From positions 62,001-126,000 of the forward strand of contig NZ_PTJD01000002.1 of assembly GCF_002934625.1 (NCBI RefSeq): a stretch of DNA of 64,000 nt. The letters run 5' to 3'. Source of the stretch: Kineococcus xinjiangensis (lineage in GTDB: Bacteria > Actinomycetota > Actinomycetes > Actinomycetales > Kineococcaceae). A program made the position numbers and the translations under genes. This document shows, piece by piece, positions 43,236 through 52,258 of the stretch (its first letter is position 1; each line of letters opens with the position of its first letter). The notes under the pieces are model-generated. The model searched no databases, was not told where the DNA came from, and worked only from the letters and a program-made list of their open reading frames with translations.

Positions 43236-45155
43236 ATGACGCTCCACGCCGTGACCGCCTGCCGACCCGGCGGGCCGGTCCTGCCCTCCGACGGGACCGG
43301 CTGCACCCTGCAGCCCCTCCCCCACCGCAGCTTCCGCCTCGGCCGCCACGGCTGGCTGGGGTCCTGGCAGGCCACCACGGTCGAGCGGACCCTCCCCCAC
43401 GTCCTGCGGCACGTGCTCGACGGCGAGGCGTTCACCAACCTCGCGCGGCTCACCGGGGAGTCCGACGCCCCCTTCACGGGGATGCTCTTCACCGACAGCG
43501 ACGTCTACAAGACCCTCGAGGCCGTCGCCTGGGCCGCCCACGACCTGCCCGCCGGCGACGAGCGCCTGGAGCAGGCCGAGCGACTGGTCGACCTGCTCCA
43601 GCGCGCCCAGGACCCCGACGGCTACCTCAACTCCCGCGTCCAGGGCGACCCGGGCGTCCCGCGCTGGTCGGACCCGCAGTGGGGCCACGAGCTCTACACC
43701 GCCGGGCACCTGTTCCAGGCCGCCGTGGCCGCCGCCCGCTGCGACGTCCTCCCCCGCCTCGTCGACGTCGCCACCCGCAACGCCGACCTGGTCCTCGACG
43801 CCCTCGGGGACGAGGAGAACCCCCACGTCGACGGCCACCCCGAGGTCGAGACCGCCCTCGTGGAGCTGTACCGGGCCACCGGCCACCGCGCCTACCTCGA
43901 CTTCGCCCGCCGGCAGCTCGACCGGCGCGGGCACCGCTGGCTCGGCGAGAGCCACTTCGGCTCCGGCTACTTCCAGGACGACGTGCCCCTGCGGGAGGCC
44001 ACCCGCGCCACCGGACACGCCGTGCGCCAGCTCTACCTGCTCGCCGGGGCGGTGGACGTGGCCGTGGAGACCGGCGACGCGGAACTCCTCGCCTACGCCG
44101 TCCGCATCTGGGACGACCTGGCGGCCAGCAAGACCTACCTCAGCGGCGTCCACGGCTCCCGCCACCGCGACGAGTCCATCGGCGACCCCTACGAGCTGCC
44201 GCCGGACCGCGCCTACGCCGAGACCTGCGCGGCGATCGCCGCGTTCCAGCTCGCCTGGCGACTCCTGCTCGCCACCGGCGAGGCCCGCTACGCCGACGCC
44301 ATGGAGACCACCCTGCACAACGCGATCGCCGTCTCCACCTCCACCGACGGCACCGCGTTCTTCTACTCCAACCCGCTGCACCTGCGCTCCGGCCACGACG
44401 GCACCCACGAGGACGCGCCCTCGCAGCGCCTGCCCTGGTTCACCTGTGCCTGCTGCCCGCCGAACCTCGCGCGGCTCCTCACCAGCATCCACGACTACTG
44501 CCTCACCACCTCCGCCGCCGGCGTCCAGGTCCACCACCCCAGCGCCGGGAGCGCCGTCCTCGACCTGCACGGCGGGCACGCCGTGCGGCTGGACGTCACC
44601 ACGGAGTACCCCCTCGACGGGGCCGTGGCGATCCGCGTGGAGACGGCTACCGACGCGCCCTGGGAGCTCGCCCTGCGCGTCCCCGGCTGGTGCACGAACT
44701 GGTCGCTGACGGTGGACGGCGAACGCGTCGACGCCACCGCCCCCGACGGCTACGCCCGCCTCCGCAGGTCCTGGCGGGGCGGCCACGAGGTGCTGCTCCA
44801 CCTCGACGCCCCCGCCCGCACCGTCTCCCCGCACCCGCGGGTGGACGCGGTCCGCGGGTGCGTCGCCCTCGCCCGCGGCCCCCTCCTCTTCGCACTGGAG
44901 GAGGCCGACCTGCCCGAGGGGGTCGTCCTGGAGGACGTCCGCCTCGTCGGCCTCGCCGACGACGGGAGCGGCACCCGGCCCGGCGTGCGGATCCGCGCCG
45001 TGGTGGAGACGTCGTCGCAGCCCGGGGAGCTGTACACCTCCACCCCCGGCACCGGGCGGACCTCCGCACCCTTCGACGTCGACCTCGTCCCGTACCACCG
45101 CTGGGGCAACCGGCGCCCCGGCGCCATGCGCGTCTGGATCCCCACCGCGTCCTGA
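43236..45155 (+). CDS. GH127 beta-L-arabinofuranosidase
   Basis: This 639-residue cytoplasmic protein matches GH127, retaining zinc-thiolate enzymes that remove beta-L-arabinofuranose. The active-site cysteine cluster is visible: YAETCAAIAAFQL carries the Glu and first Cys and FTCACCPPNLARL the Cys-Cys pair. The N-terminal GSWQATTVERTLPHVL and EAVAWAA plus GYLNSRVQG are typical of the alpha/alpha barrel. No signal peptide is present, so it acts on imported oligosaccharide. ATG 43236 follows GGAAGGACGACCC. It leads an operon with sugar transport genes 44 bases downstream. Confidence 0.92.
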   Translation: MTLHAVTACRPGGPVLPSDGTGCTLQPLPHRSFRLGRHGWLGSWQATTVERTLPHVLRHVLDGEAFTNLARLTGESDAPFTGMLFTDSDVYKTLEAVAWAAHDLPAGDERLEQAERLVDLLQRAQDPDGYLNSRVQGDPGVPRWSDPQWGHELYTAGHLFQAAVAAARCDVLPRLVDVATRNADLVLDALGDEENPHVDGHPEVETALVELYRATGHRAYLDFARRQLDRRGHRWLGESHFGSGYFQDDVPLREATRATGHAVRQLYLLAGAVDVAVETGDAELLAYAVRIWDDLAASKTYLSGVHGSRHRDESIGDPYELPPDRAYAETCAAIAAFQLAWRLLLATGEARYADAMETTLHNAIAVSTSTDGTAFFYSNPLHLRSGHDGTHEDAPSQRLPWFTCACCPPNLARLLTSIHDYCLTTSAAGVQVHHPSAGSAVLDLHGGHAVRLDVTTEYPLDGAVAIRVETATDAPWELALRVPGWCTNWSLTVDGERVDATAPDGYARLRRSWRGGHEVLLHLDAPARTVSPHPRVDAVRGCVALARGPLLFALEEADLPEGVVLEDVRLVGLADDGSGTRPGVRIRAVVETSSQPGELYTSTPGTGRTSAPFDVDLVPYHRWGNRRPGAMRVWIPTAS

Positions 45156-45199
45156 GCCCCGCCCCCGCACCCCGCCACCTGTTTCAGAGAGGAAACACC

Positions 45200-46459
45200 G
45201 TGCTCCCCTCCCCCGCACCACGCCGCGGCCGCACCGCCGCCCTGCTCCTCGCCACCGCCCTGTCCGTCTCCGCCTGCGGCGGAGGAGGGACCACGGGCGA
45301 GGCCGCCGCCGGCGGCGCAGCGGGGGAGTTCACGCTCTGGGACCCCTACCCCCAGTTCGACGAGACCTCGGAGTGGACGAAGCTCGTCGAGGAGTGCGGC
45401 ACCCAGGCGGGGGTGACGCTGGAGCGCCAGGGGTTCGACACCTCCGACCTCACCAACAAGGCGCTCCTCGCCGCCCAGCAGGGCGGCGCCCCGAACATCC
45501 TCGTCGTCGACAACCCCGTCGTCTCCACCCTCGCCGACGCCGGCGTCCTCACGACGGCCGAGGAGTTCGGCGGCGACACCTCCGCCATCGCGGAGAACCT
45601 CCTCGCGGCCGGCGAGGTGGACGGCGACGCCTACGGGGTGCCCATCGGCGCGAACACCCTCGCCCTCTACTACAACGAGGCCGTCCTCGACGCGGCCGGC
45701 GTCGACCCCGCCTCCGTCACCGACTGGGCCTCCCTCACCGCCGCCCTGGAGAAGGTCAAGGCCGCGGGCAAGAAGGGCATCACCTTCTCCGCCATCGGCA
45801 CCGAGGAGGGCAGCTTCCAGTTCCTGCCGTGGTTCTGGGGCGCCGGCGCCGACCTGCAGGAGCTCGACTCCCCGGAGGGCCTGGCCGCACTGTCCCTGTG
45901 GAAGGACTGGCTCGACAAGGGCTACGCGCCCAACTCCGTCCTCAACAACACCCAGACCACGAGCTGGCAGGAGTTCGAGACCGGCGAGTACGCGTTCGCG
46001 GAGAACGGCACCTGGCAGCTGGGGAACGTGAAGGAGTCGGGCATCGACTGGGGCGTCATGCCCATCCCGGCGCGCGACGGCGGTCCCGCCCCGGCCCCCA
46101 CCGGCGGGGAGTTCGTCTCCGTCCCCGTCCAGGAGGACACCTCCACCTACGAGGCCGCCGGGAAGATCGTGGACTGCCTCACCAGCGGGGAGAACAGCCT
46201 CACCACCACGACGACCCTCTCCTACGTCGCCCCCACGGAGGAGGTCCAGGCGAAGCAGGTCGAGGCCGACCCCGACCTGGAGGTCTGGGTCGAGGCGGTG
46301 CAGGCGGCCAAGGGACGCACCAGCGACAACCTCGGCACGAAGTACCCCCGGATCTCCGAGCCGATGTGGGGGGCCTTCCAGAAGGCCCTCAGCGGCGCGG
46401 CCGACCCCGCCGCTGCCCTCGCCGAGGCGCAGGACGCGGCGGCCGCCGCGACCTCCTGA
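45200..46459 (+). CDS. Sugar ABC transporter substrate-binding lipoprotein (CUT1)
   Basis: This 419-residue lipoprotein has an N-terminal signal ending in the lipobox LSVSAC (Cys26), then the extracellular solute-binding protein family 1 fold: FTLWDPYPQFDE, GGAPNILVVDNPVVSTLADAGVL, YGVPIGANTLALYYNEAVLDAAGV and a Trp-rich ligand cleft FLPWFWGAG. The start GTG 45200 follows AGAGAGGAAACACC, which itself lies in a small inverted repeat TGTTTC/GAAACA. The ligand is presumably the arabinose-containing oligosaccharide degraded by the neighbouring enzymes. Confidence 0.92.
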   Translation: MLPSPAPRRGRTAALLLATALSVSACGGGGTTGEAAAGGAAGEFTLWDPYPQFDETSEWTKLVEECGTQAGVTLERQGFDTSDLTNKALLAAQQGGAPNILVVDNPVVSTLADAGVLTTAEEFGGDTSAIAENLLAAGEVDGDAYGVPIGANTLALYYNEAVLDAAGVDPASVTDWASLTAALEKVKAAGKKGITFSAIGTEEGSFQFLPWFWGAGADLQELDSPEGLAALSLWKDWLDKGYAPNSVLNNTQTTSWQEFETGEYAFAENGTWQLGNVKESGIDWGVMPIPARDGGPAPAPTGGEFVSVPVQEDTSTYEAAGKIVDCLTSGENSLTTTTTLSYVAPTEEVQAKQVEADPDLEVWVEAVQAAKGRTSDNLGTKYPRISEPMWGAFQKALSGAADPAAALAEAQDAAAAATS

Positions 46460-46499
46460 CGGACCCCGCCGCCGCACCCCCACCGCAGAGGACACCCTG

Positions 46500-47468
46500 G
46501 TGACGACACCGATGATGACCGAGCACGCCGTGGAGGGCGGTGCGGGCCGTGCGCCCGCACCGCCACCCGCGGGGCGGGTGCGGCGGCCCCGCTCCGGGCA
46601 GTGGACCGCCTGGGCGTTCCTGGCGCCCGTGGCCCTGTACCTGGTCGCCTTCTACGCCTACCCGCTGGCGCGCAACGCCGACCTCAGCCTCCGCGACTAC
46701 ACCGTGCGCTCCTTCGTGCAGGGCGGGGCGGAGTTCACCGGCCTGGACAACTACCGGGCCGTCGTGCAGGACGCGACGTTCGGCACCGCCCTGCTGAACA
46801 CCCTGCTGTTCACCGGCGTCTCGCTGCTCTTCCAGTTCGTCCTGGGCCTCGCGCTCGCCGTCTTCTTCTTCCAGAACTTCCGCCTGTCGACGACCCTGCG
46901 GGCGCTGTTCCTCGTCCCGTGGCTGCTGCCTCTCATCGTGTCCTCGTCCACGTGGGCGTGGATGCTCAACAGCGACTCCGGCGTCGTCAACCACGCCCTG
47001 TCGCTGGTGGGGGTGGAGCCGGTGAACTGGCTCACGTCGCCGCAGTGGGCGCTGGTGTCGGTCATCATCGCCAACATCTGGATCGGCATCCCGTTCAACC
47101 TCGTCGTGCTCTACAGCGGCCTGCAGTCCATCCCCGGCGAGGTCTACGAGGCGGCCTCCCTCGACGGCGCCGGCGCCTGGCAACGGTTCCGGTTCATCAC
47201 CTTCCCGCTGCTGAGGCCGGTCTCGGCCATCACCCTGCTGCTGGGCCTGGTGTACACGCTGAAGGTCTTCGACATCATCTGGATCATGACGCGGGGCGGG
47301 CCCGGCGACGCCTCCACCACCCTCGCCACCTGGTCCTACCGCGAGAGCTTCGGATCCCTGCTGCCGCAGTTCGGGCCCGGCGCGGCGATCAGCAACCTCC
47401 TCATCGTGATGGCACTCCTCTGCGGGCTGCTGTACATCCGCTCGGCCGGACGGAGCACGGAGTCGTGA
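46500..47468 (+). CDS. Sugar ABC transporter permease, MalF-like
   Basis: This 322-residue inner-membrane protein has about six transmembrane helices and the conserved EAA loop EVYEAASLDGAGAWQRFRFITFPLL, which contacts the ATPase. The N-terminal 35 residues are Pro/Arg-rich and cytoplasmic. The stop overlaps the next permease start (GTGA). No ATPase gene lies here, as usual for actinobacterial CUT1 systems that share an MsiK-type ATPase. Confidence 0.94.
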   Translation: MTTPMMTEHAVEGGAGRAPAPPPAGRVRRPRSGQWTAWAFLAPVALYLVAFYAYPLARNADLSLRDYTVRSFVQGGAEFTGLDNYRAVVQDATFGTALLNTLLFTGVSLLFQFVLGLALAVFFFQNFRLSTTLRALFLVPWLLPLIVSSSTWAWMLNSDSGVVNHALSLVGVEPVNWLTSPQWALVSVIIANIWIGIPFNLVVLYSGLQSIPGEVYEAASLDGAGAWQRFRFITFPLLRPVSAITLLLGLVYTLKVFDIIWIMTRGGPGDASTTLATWSYRESFGSLLPQFGPGAAISNLLIVMALLCGLLYIRSAGRSTES

Positions 47469-48313
47469 ACACCCGCGTCGCGGGCAACGATCCCGCGGGC
47501 ACCAGGTCGCAGCTGCTGAAGTCCGTCGTCGGCGTGCTGCTCACCGCCGTGATGCTCTTCCCCGTCTACTGGATGGTCAACGTCTCCCTGACACCGGCCG
47601 CGCTCATGCGGCGCACCCCGCCGCAGCTGCTGCCGCTGACCCCCACGCTGGACGGGTACCGCAGCGTGCTGGACGAACAGCTCCCGTTCCTCGGCACCAG
47701 CCTGGTCCTCGGGCTCGGCACGGTGCTGCTGACGCTGCTCGTCTCCGCGCCCGCGGGTTTCGCCCTGGCCAAGCTGCGCCCCCGCGGCGCCCGGGCCCTC
47801 ACCTTCACGATGCTCGTCGCCCAGATGGTCCCCGGCATCATCATGGCCAGCGGCTTCTACGCCATCTACCTCAGCCTCGGCGTCCTGAACACCCTGCCCG
47901 GCCTGATCCTCGCCGACTCCACCATCGCCGTGCCGTTCGGTGTCCTGCTCTTCACCGCCTTCATGCGCGGCATCCCCGACGAGCTCATCCAGGCCGCGAC
48001 GATCGACGGCGCCGGGACGCTGCGCACGTTCGTCTCCGTCGTCCTCCCCGTCAGCCGCAACGCCGTGGTGACCGTGTCGCTGTTCGCCTTCCTGTGGGCC
48101 TGGTCCGACTTCATCTTCGCCTCCACCCTCGACGGCGGCGGCAGGCACCAGCCCATCACCCTCGGGATCTACCGCTACATCGGGAACAACAACCAGGAGT
48201 GGGACGCGATCATGGCCACGGCGGTGGTGGCCTCCGTCCCGGCCGCCGTGCTCCTCGTCCTCGCCCAGCGCTACGTCGCGGCCGGGATCACCGCGGGTTC
48301 CGTGAAGGACTGA
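47465..48313 (+). CDS. Sugar ABC transporter permease, MalG-like
   Basis: This 282-residue permease has six helices and the EAA-type loop ELIQAATIDGAGTLRTFVSVVLPVS. It begins with GTG 47465, four bases before the end of the preceding gene. FPVYWMVNVSLTP at the N terminus and the C-terminal AGITAGSVKD are typical of MalG-like CUT1 permeases. It pairs with the upstream MalF-like protein. Confidence 0.94.
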   Translation: MNTRVAGNDPAGTRSQLLKSVVGVLLTAVMLFPVYWMVNVSLTPAALMRRTPPQLLPLTPTLDGYRSVLDEQLPFLGTSLVLGLGTVLLTLLVSAPAGFALAKLRPRGARALTFTMLVAQMVPGIIMASGFYAIYLSLGVLNTLPGLILADSTIAVPFGVLLFTAFMRGIPDELIQAATIDGAGTLRTFVSVVLPVSRNAVVTVSLFAFLWAWSDFIFASTLDGGGRHQPITLGIYRYIGNNNQEWDAIMATAVVASVPAAVLLVLAQRYVAAGITAGSVKD

Positions 48314-48437
48314 GCCGGTGGACCGCGCAGAGGACCACGCGGAGCGCACCGCCGGGCGCGTCCTCGCGCTCCCCCGGCCGACACGCGACGGGGCACCGGC
48401 CGACGGCCGGACCACCTCCGGCGCGTCGCGCTCTGGC

Positions 48438-49475
48438 ATGATGCGCCGCGTGACGGCGCGCCGCGCATCCACGCTCACCGAGGTCGCCGCCCGGGCCGGG
48501 GTCTCGCTCACCACGGCCTCCAAGGCCATCAACGGGCAGAGCCGCGTCTCCGAGGAGACCCGCGCACGGGTTCTCAAGGCGGCCCGGGAACTCTCCTTCA
48601 CGCCGAACCCGATGGCCCGCAGCCTCATCAGCGGCCGCAGCGGCACCGTGGGGCTGGTCATCGTCGACAGCCTCTCCCAGCGGTTCGTCGTCCCGACGAT
48701 GCTCGGGGCCGAGGCAGCGCTCAGCGAGATCGACCTCACGATGATCACCAGTGACGCCCGCGGCGACGCGGGGCGGCTCAAGGCGATCCTCGACATGCTG
48801 CGCCAGCGCAAGGTGGACGGGATCCTCGTCCTCGGCGACGACAACGCGGTCACCCCGTCCCTGTCCGCCGACATCGACGTCCCCGTCGTCTACGTCCACG
48901 GCGAGACCACCCAGCCCCGCGACATCGCCCACGTCCCCGACGACCGCTACGGCGGCCACCTCCTGGCCGAGCACCTCCTCGACACCGGCCGGCGGCGCAT
49001 CGCCCACGTCAGCGGCCCGGCCGGCACCCGCGCCGTCACCGAGCGCGCCGCCGGGGTGCAGAGCGCGCTCGGCTCCGCGGGCCTGGAGTTGGCCGCCCCC
49101 ATCGCCTACGGCCCGTGGTCGCAGCGCTGGGGCCGGCAGGCGGTGGAGCGCCTCCTCACCGAGGTCCCCGACGTCGACGCCATCGTCTGCGGCTCCGACC
49201 AGATCGCCTACGGCGTCGTCACCGGCCTGCAGGCAGCCGGACGCGGGGTGCCCGACGACGTGGCGGTCACCGGCTACGACAACTGGGCCCCCTTCGCCCT
49301 GGAGACCGACCCGCCGCTGACCACCGTCGACATGAACCTCGAGGACCTCGGCGCGGCGGCCGTGCGGGACCTGTTCGGCATCATCGACGGCGAGCGCGTC
49401 GGCCACGGCGTCCGGCTGCACGACTGCACCCTCGTGGTGCGCGAGTCCACCGGCCCCGCAGCGACCGGTCGCTGA
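48438..49475 (+). CDS. LacI family transcriptional regulator
   Basis: This protein of about 345 residues has the LacI helix-turn-helix [24 protein letters not shown] and hinge helix [13 protein letters not shown], followed by a periplasmic-binding-protein-like sensor domain ([59 protein letters not shown]). The start is uncertain: ATG 48438 or 48441, GTG 48450, or GTG 48318 four bases after the transporter. It lies at the end of the sugar operon and probably represses it through the two operators at 43036 and 43136, with the sugar as inducer. Confidence 0.9.
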   Translation: MMRRVTARRASTLTEVAARAGVSLTTASKAINGQSRVSEETRARVLKAARELSFTPNPMARSLISGRSGTVGLVIVDSLSQRFVVPTMLGAEAALSEIDLTMITSDARGDAGRLKAILDMLRQRKVDGILVLGDDNAVTPSLSADIDVPVVYVHGETTQPRDIAHVPDDRYGGHLLAEHLLDTGRRRIAHVSGPAGTRAVTERAAGVQSALGSAGLELAAPIAYGPWSQRWGRQAVERLLTEVPDVDAIVCGSDQIAYGVVTGLQAAGRGVPDDVAVTGYDNWAPFALETDPPLTTVDMNLEDLGAAAVRDLFGIIDGERVGHGVRLHDCTLVVRESTGPAATGR

Positions 49476-49554
49476 TCCGGCGGCACGGCGTGCCGCGCAC
49501 CGGCGACCGGACGCCCTCCCGGCCGGCCGGCGGCGCTCCTGGCAGGATCGCGCC

Positions 49555-50223
49555 GTGACCACCGCCTCCGCCCTCACCCGCGACGACGTCGCCCGCCTCG
49601 TCGACCACACCCTCCTCAAGCCGGAGGCGACGCCCGCCGACGTCGCCGCCCTCTGCGACGAGGCCCGCGACCTCGGGGTCCTCGCCGTCTGCGTCTCCCC
49701 GAACATGCTGCCCGTCGACGGCACCGGCCTCGTCGTCGCCACCGTCTGCGGCTTCCCCTCCGGCAAGCACGCCAGCGCCGTGAAGGCCGTCGAGGCCGCG
49801 ACCGCCGTGGCCGCCGGCGCCGCCGAGGTCGACATGGTCATCGACATCGCCGCCGCCCAGAGCGGCGACTTCGACGCCGTGCGCGCCGACGTCGAGGCCG
49901 TCCGTGCCGCCGTCCCCGCCCCCGGCGTCCTCAAGGTCATCATCGAGTCCGCCGCGCTGAGCGACGAGGCGATCGTCGGTGCGTGCCGTGCCGCCGAGGC
50001 CGCCGGCGCCGACTTCGTGAAGACCTCCACCGGCTTCCATCCCGCGGGCGGTGCCAGCACCCACGCCGTCGCCCTCATGGCGCAGACCGTCGGCGGGCGC
50101 CTGGGCGTCAAGGCCAGCGGCGGCATCCGCACCGCCGAGCAGGCCCGCGCCATGATCGACGCCGGCGCCACCCGCCTCGGCCTGTCCGGCAGCCGCGCCG
50201 TCCTCGACGGCTGGACCGCCTGA
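49555..50223 (+). CDS. deoC: Deoxyribose-phosphate aldolase
   Basis: This 222-residue enzyme splits deoxyribose 5-phosphate into glyceraldehyde 3-phosphate and acetaldehyde. Motifs include [49 protein letters not shown] with the proton-relay Asp, [14 protein letters not shown], and the Schiff-base Lys in [18 protein letters not shown] 49555 follows GGCAGGATCGCGCC. It is 79 bases after the LacI gene and 30 bases before the HAD gene, so it may belong to the same transcript. Confidence 0.94.
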   Translation: MTTASALTRDDVARLVDHTLLKPEATPADVAALCDEARDLGVLAVCVSPNMLPVDGTGLVVATVCGFPSGKHASAVKAVEAATAVAAGAAEVDMVIDIAAAQSGDFDAVRADVEAVRAAVPAPGVLKVIIESAALSDEAIVGACRAAEAAGADFVKTSTGFHPAGGASTHAVALMAQTVGGRLGVKASGGIRTAEQARAMIDAGATRLGLSGSRAVLDGWTA

Positions 50224-50253
50224 GACCCCACCCACCAGCAGCAGGAGGTACCC

Positions 50254-51045
50254 GTGTCCCACCCCCAGGGAGACCAGCCCGAGATCGAGTGCTGGCTCAC
50301 CGACATGGACGGCGTGCTCGTCCACGAGGAGAGGGCCCTGCCGGGAGCGGCGGAGTTCCTGAACCGGCTCGTGGAATCCGGTCGCCGCTTCCTCGTCCTC
50401 ACCAACAACTCGATCTTCACGCAGCGCGACCTCGCCGCCCGCCTCGCCCGCAGCGGGCTCAACGTGCCGGAGGAGTCCATCTGGACCTCCGCGATGGCCA
50501 CCGCGGACTTCCTCGCCCGGCAGATGCCCAGCGGCTCCGCCTACGTCATCGGCGAGACCGGCCTCACCACCGCGCTGCACGAGGCCGGGTTCATCCTCAC
50601 CGACACCGACCCCGACTACGTCGTGCTCGGGGAGACCCGCACCTACTCCTTCGAGGCCATCACCCGCGCCATCCGGCTCGTGCAGTCCGGGGCCCGGTTC
50701 ATCGCCACCAACCCCGACGCCACCGGCCCCTCCGCCGAGGGACCGCTGCCCGCCACGGGCTCGGTCGCCGCGCTCATCACCCGCGCGACCGGCGCGGAGC
50801 CCTACTTCGTCGGCAAGCCGAACCCGATGATGTTCCGCTCCGCGATGAACCGCATCGAGGCGCACTCCGAGTCCACCGCCATGATCGGCGACCGGATGGA
50901 CACCGACATCGTCGCCGGCATGGAGGCGGGGCTGCGGACGTTCCTCGTCCTCACCGGTTCCACGAAGCGCGAGCAGGTCGACCGCTTCCCGTTCCGGCCG
51001 CACCGGGTCGTCGACTCCGTCGGAGACCTCGTCCAGCTCGTCTGA
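50254..51045 (+). CDS. HAD-IIA family hydrolase (NagD-like phosphatase)
   Basis: This 263-residue protein has the HAD motifs WLTDMDGVLVHE (nucleophile and second Asp), LTNNSIFTQRD, FVGKPNPMMF with the Lys, and IGDRMDTDI. The C2a cap and NagD-like order are complete. GTG 50254 follows AGGAGGTACCC, the strongest ribosome site of the operon. Its substrate is a small phosphate ester; a role in sugar-phosphate disposal next to deoC is plausible. Confidence 0.93.
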   Translation: MSHPQGDQPEIECWLTDMDGVLVHEERALPGAAEFLNRLVESGRRFLVLTNNSIFTQRDLAARLARSGLNVPEESIWTSAMATADFLARQMPSGSAYVIGETGLTTALHEAGFILTDTDPDYVVLGETRTYSFEAITRAIRLVQSGARFIATNPDATGPSAEGPLPATGSVAALITRATGAEPYFVGKPNPMMFRSAMNRIEAHSESTAMIGDRMDTDIVAGMEAGLRTFLVLTGSTKREQVDRFPFRPHRVVDSVGDLVQLV

Positions 51046-51050
51046 GGGCC

Positions 51051-51094
51051 GGGTCGGCTGACAGCCCGCCTGCGGGCCCGCTGTCGGCCGACCC
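51051..51094 (+). terminator. 15-bp stem terminator after the HAD hydrolase gene
   Basis: Arms GGGTCGGCTGACAGC and GCTGTCGGCCGACCC pair with one mismatch around a 14-base loop, starting five bases after the stop. It marks the probable end of the carbohydrate operon. Confidence 0.7.
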
Positions 51095-51208
51095 ACCTCA
51101 CGCAGCGCAGCGGCCCCTCCACCCGGTCGGGCCCCCGGAGGGCCGTCGGGGTGACCGTGGGCGACGCCGCTCCCCGGACGGCCCAGCGGCAGGACCACCA
51201 CGATGGCC

Positions 51209-51246
51209 TTTCCATGCCGGAAAGGCGCACCTTTCCGGCATGGAAA
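51209..51246 (+). promoter_or_regulatory. 17-bp perfect hairpin covering the start codon of the next gene
   Basis: Arms TTTCCATGCCGGAAAGG and complement flank the loop CGCA. The ATG at 51240 is inside the right arm, so folding of the mRNA would hide the start codon. The inner GGAAAGG/CCTTTCC core links it to the palindromes at 16150, 16191, 55038 and 55084. There is no ordinary ribosome site between the loop and the ATG other than within the stem. Confidence 0.7.
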
Positions 51247-51713
51247 CGAACGGCGCCTCCCTCACCCCCCAGCAGGCCCTGGCCGCCGTCGCGGACGCCC
51301 GCGCTCAACTGGCCGAGCGCCCGGTGCACCCCTCCTGGTACTCCCCCGCCCGGGCCGTCGTGCTCGGCGCACTCGTCGCCAGCTTCGCCACCGCCGACGC
51401 CACCGTGATGATCGCCGCGGCCGCCGCGACCCTCGTGGCGCTGATGGCGCTGTCCCTCGCCGCGCGCTCCCGCACCGGCACGGCGGTCCTCAGCGACCGC
51501 AGGCACGGCGCACGGCGCGCCCTCGACGACTACCTCAGCATGCTGTCCCTCTTCGTCGTCCTCGGCCTGCTGTCCCCCGTCCTCGGCGGGCCCTCCTGGC
51601 CGGCGCTGCCCGTCGCGCTCGCCACGGTCGTCGGCATGACCGTCTCCGGCCGCCGGCACGAGCGCGCCCTGCAGGCCGACCTGCGCGCCCTCGCCGCCGG
51701 AGCGGTCAGATGA
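51240..51713 (+). CDS. Four-helix membrane protein paired with a winged-helix regulator
   Basis: This 157-residue protein has a soluble start (LTPQQALAAVADARAQLAERP) and two hydrophobic hairpins, PARAVVLGALVASFATADATVMIAAAAATLVALMALSLAA and SLFVVLGLLSPVLGG/ALPVALATVVGMTVSG, written here in parts. I do not recognise a named family. Its stop overlaps the following regulator start (ATGA), a pairing seen commonly in actinobacteria. ATG 51240 is the only in-frame start near the coding pattern, but lies in a strong hairpin. Function is unknown. Confidence 0.75.
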   Translation: METNGASLTPQQALAAVADARAQLAERPVHPSWYSPARAVVLGALVASFATADATVMIAAAAATLVALMALSLAARSRTGTAVLSDRRHGARRALDDYLSMLSLFVVLGLLSPVLGGPSWPALPVALATVVGMTVSGRRHERALQADLRALAAGAVR

Positions 51714-52048
51714 GCGCCGTGGACGTGGAACCCCGCTTCGACGAGGTCCTCAACGCCCCCCACCGCCTGCGGATCGCCGCGCTCCTCAGCAGCGCCGACC
51801 AGGTCGAGTTCGGCGTGCTGCGCGACCACCTCGCCGTCGCCGACTCCGTCACCAGCAAGCACCTGAAGGTCCTCGTCGACGCCGGCTACGCCCGCCTCAG
51901 CAGGATCCCCGGCCTCGGCGGGCGCAGCAGGACGTGGGCGGAGCTCACCGGGGCGGGGCAGCGCGCCCTCCGGGGCCACCTCGCCGACCTGCAGCGGATG
52001 GTCGAGGCCGCCCGCGCCGTGCAGCCGCCCGGCCCCGGCGCTCCCTGA
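51710..52048 (+). CDS. Winged-helix (HTH_34/ArsR-like) transcriptional regulator
   Basis: This 112-residue protein has the compact winged helix: FDEVLNAPHRLRIAALLSSADQVEFGVLRDHLAVADSVTSKHLKVLVDAGYARLSRI in parts, with GGRSRTWAELTGAGQRALRGHLADLQRMV forming the wing and last helix. It matches the HTH_34-type regulators rather than metal-binding ArsR; no Cys pair is present. ATG 51710 overlaps the stop of the membrane protein gene, implying coupling. Confidence 0.88.
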   Translation: MSAVDVEPRFDEVLNAPHRLRIAALLSSADQVEFGVLRDHLAVADSVTSKHLKVLVDAGYARLSRIPGLGGRSRTWAELTGAGQRALRGHLADLQRMVEAARAVQPPGPGAP

Positions 52049-52258
52049 CCGAGCGGCGAGCAGCCCGCCGACGGCGCCCTCGCCGCACCGCGGCTGCACC
52101 GCCGTCGTCACCGCTCCCCACCGGAGCAGCGCACCGCTCGCCCGGCCCAGCAGGGTGCCGGCCGGGCACGTGACGCTCCGTGGTGGGCGGCCGGGGTGCT
52201 TGCGCCGTCGGAAGGTCACTGCGTCAAGTGCCCCTCCGGGCAGGTCGATGAGCACACC

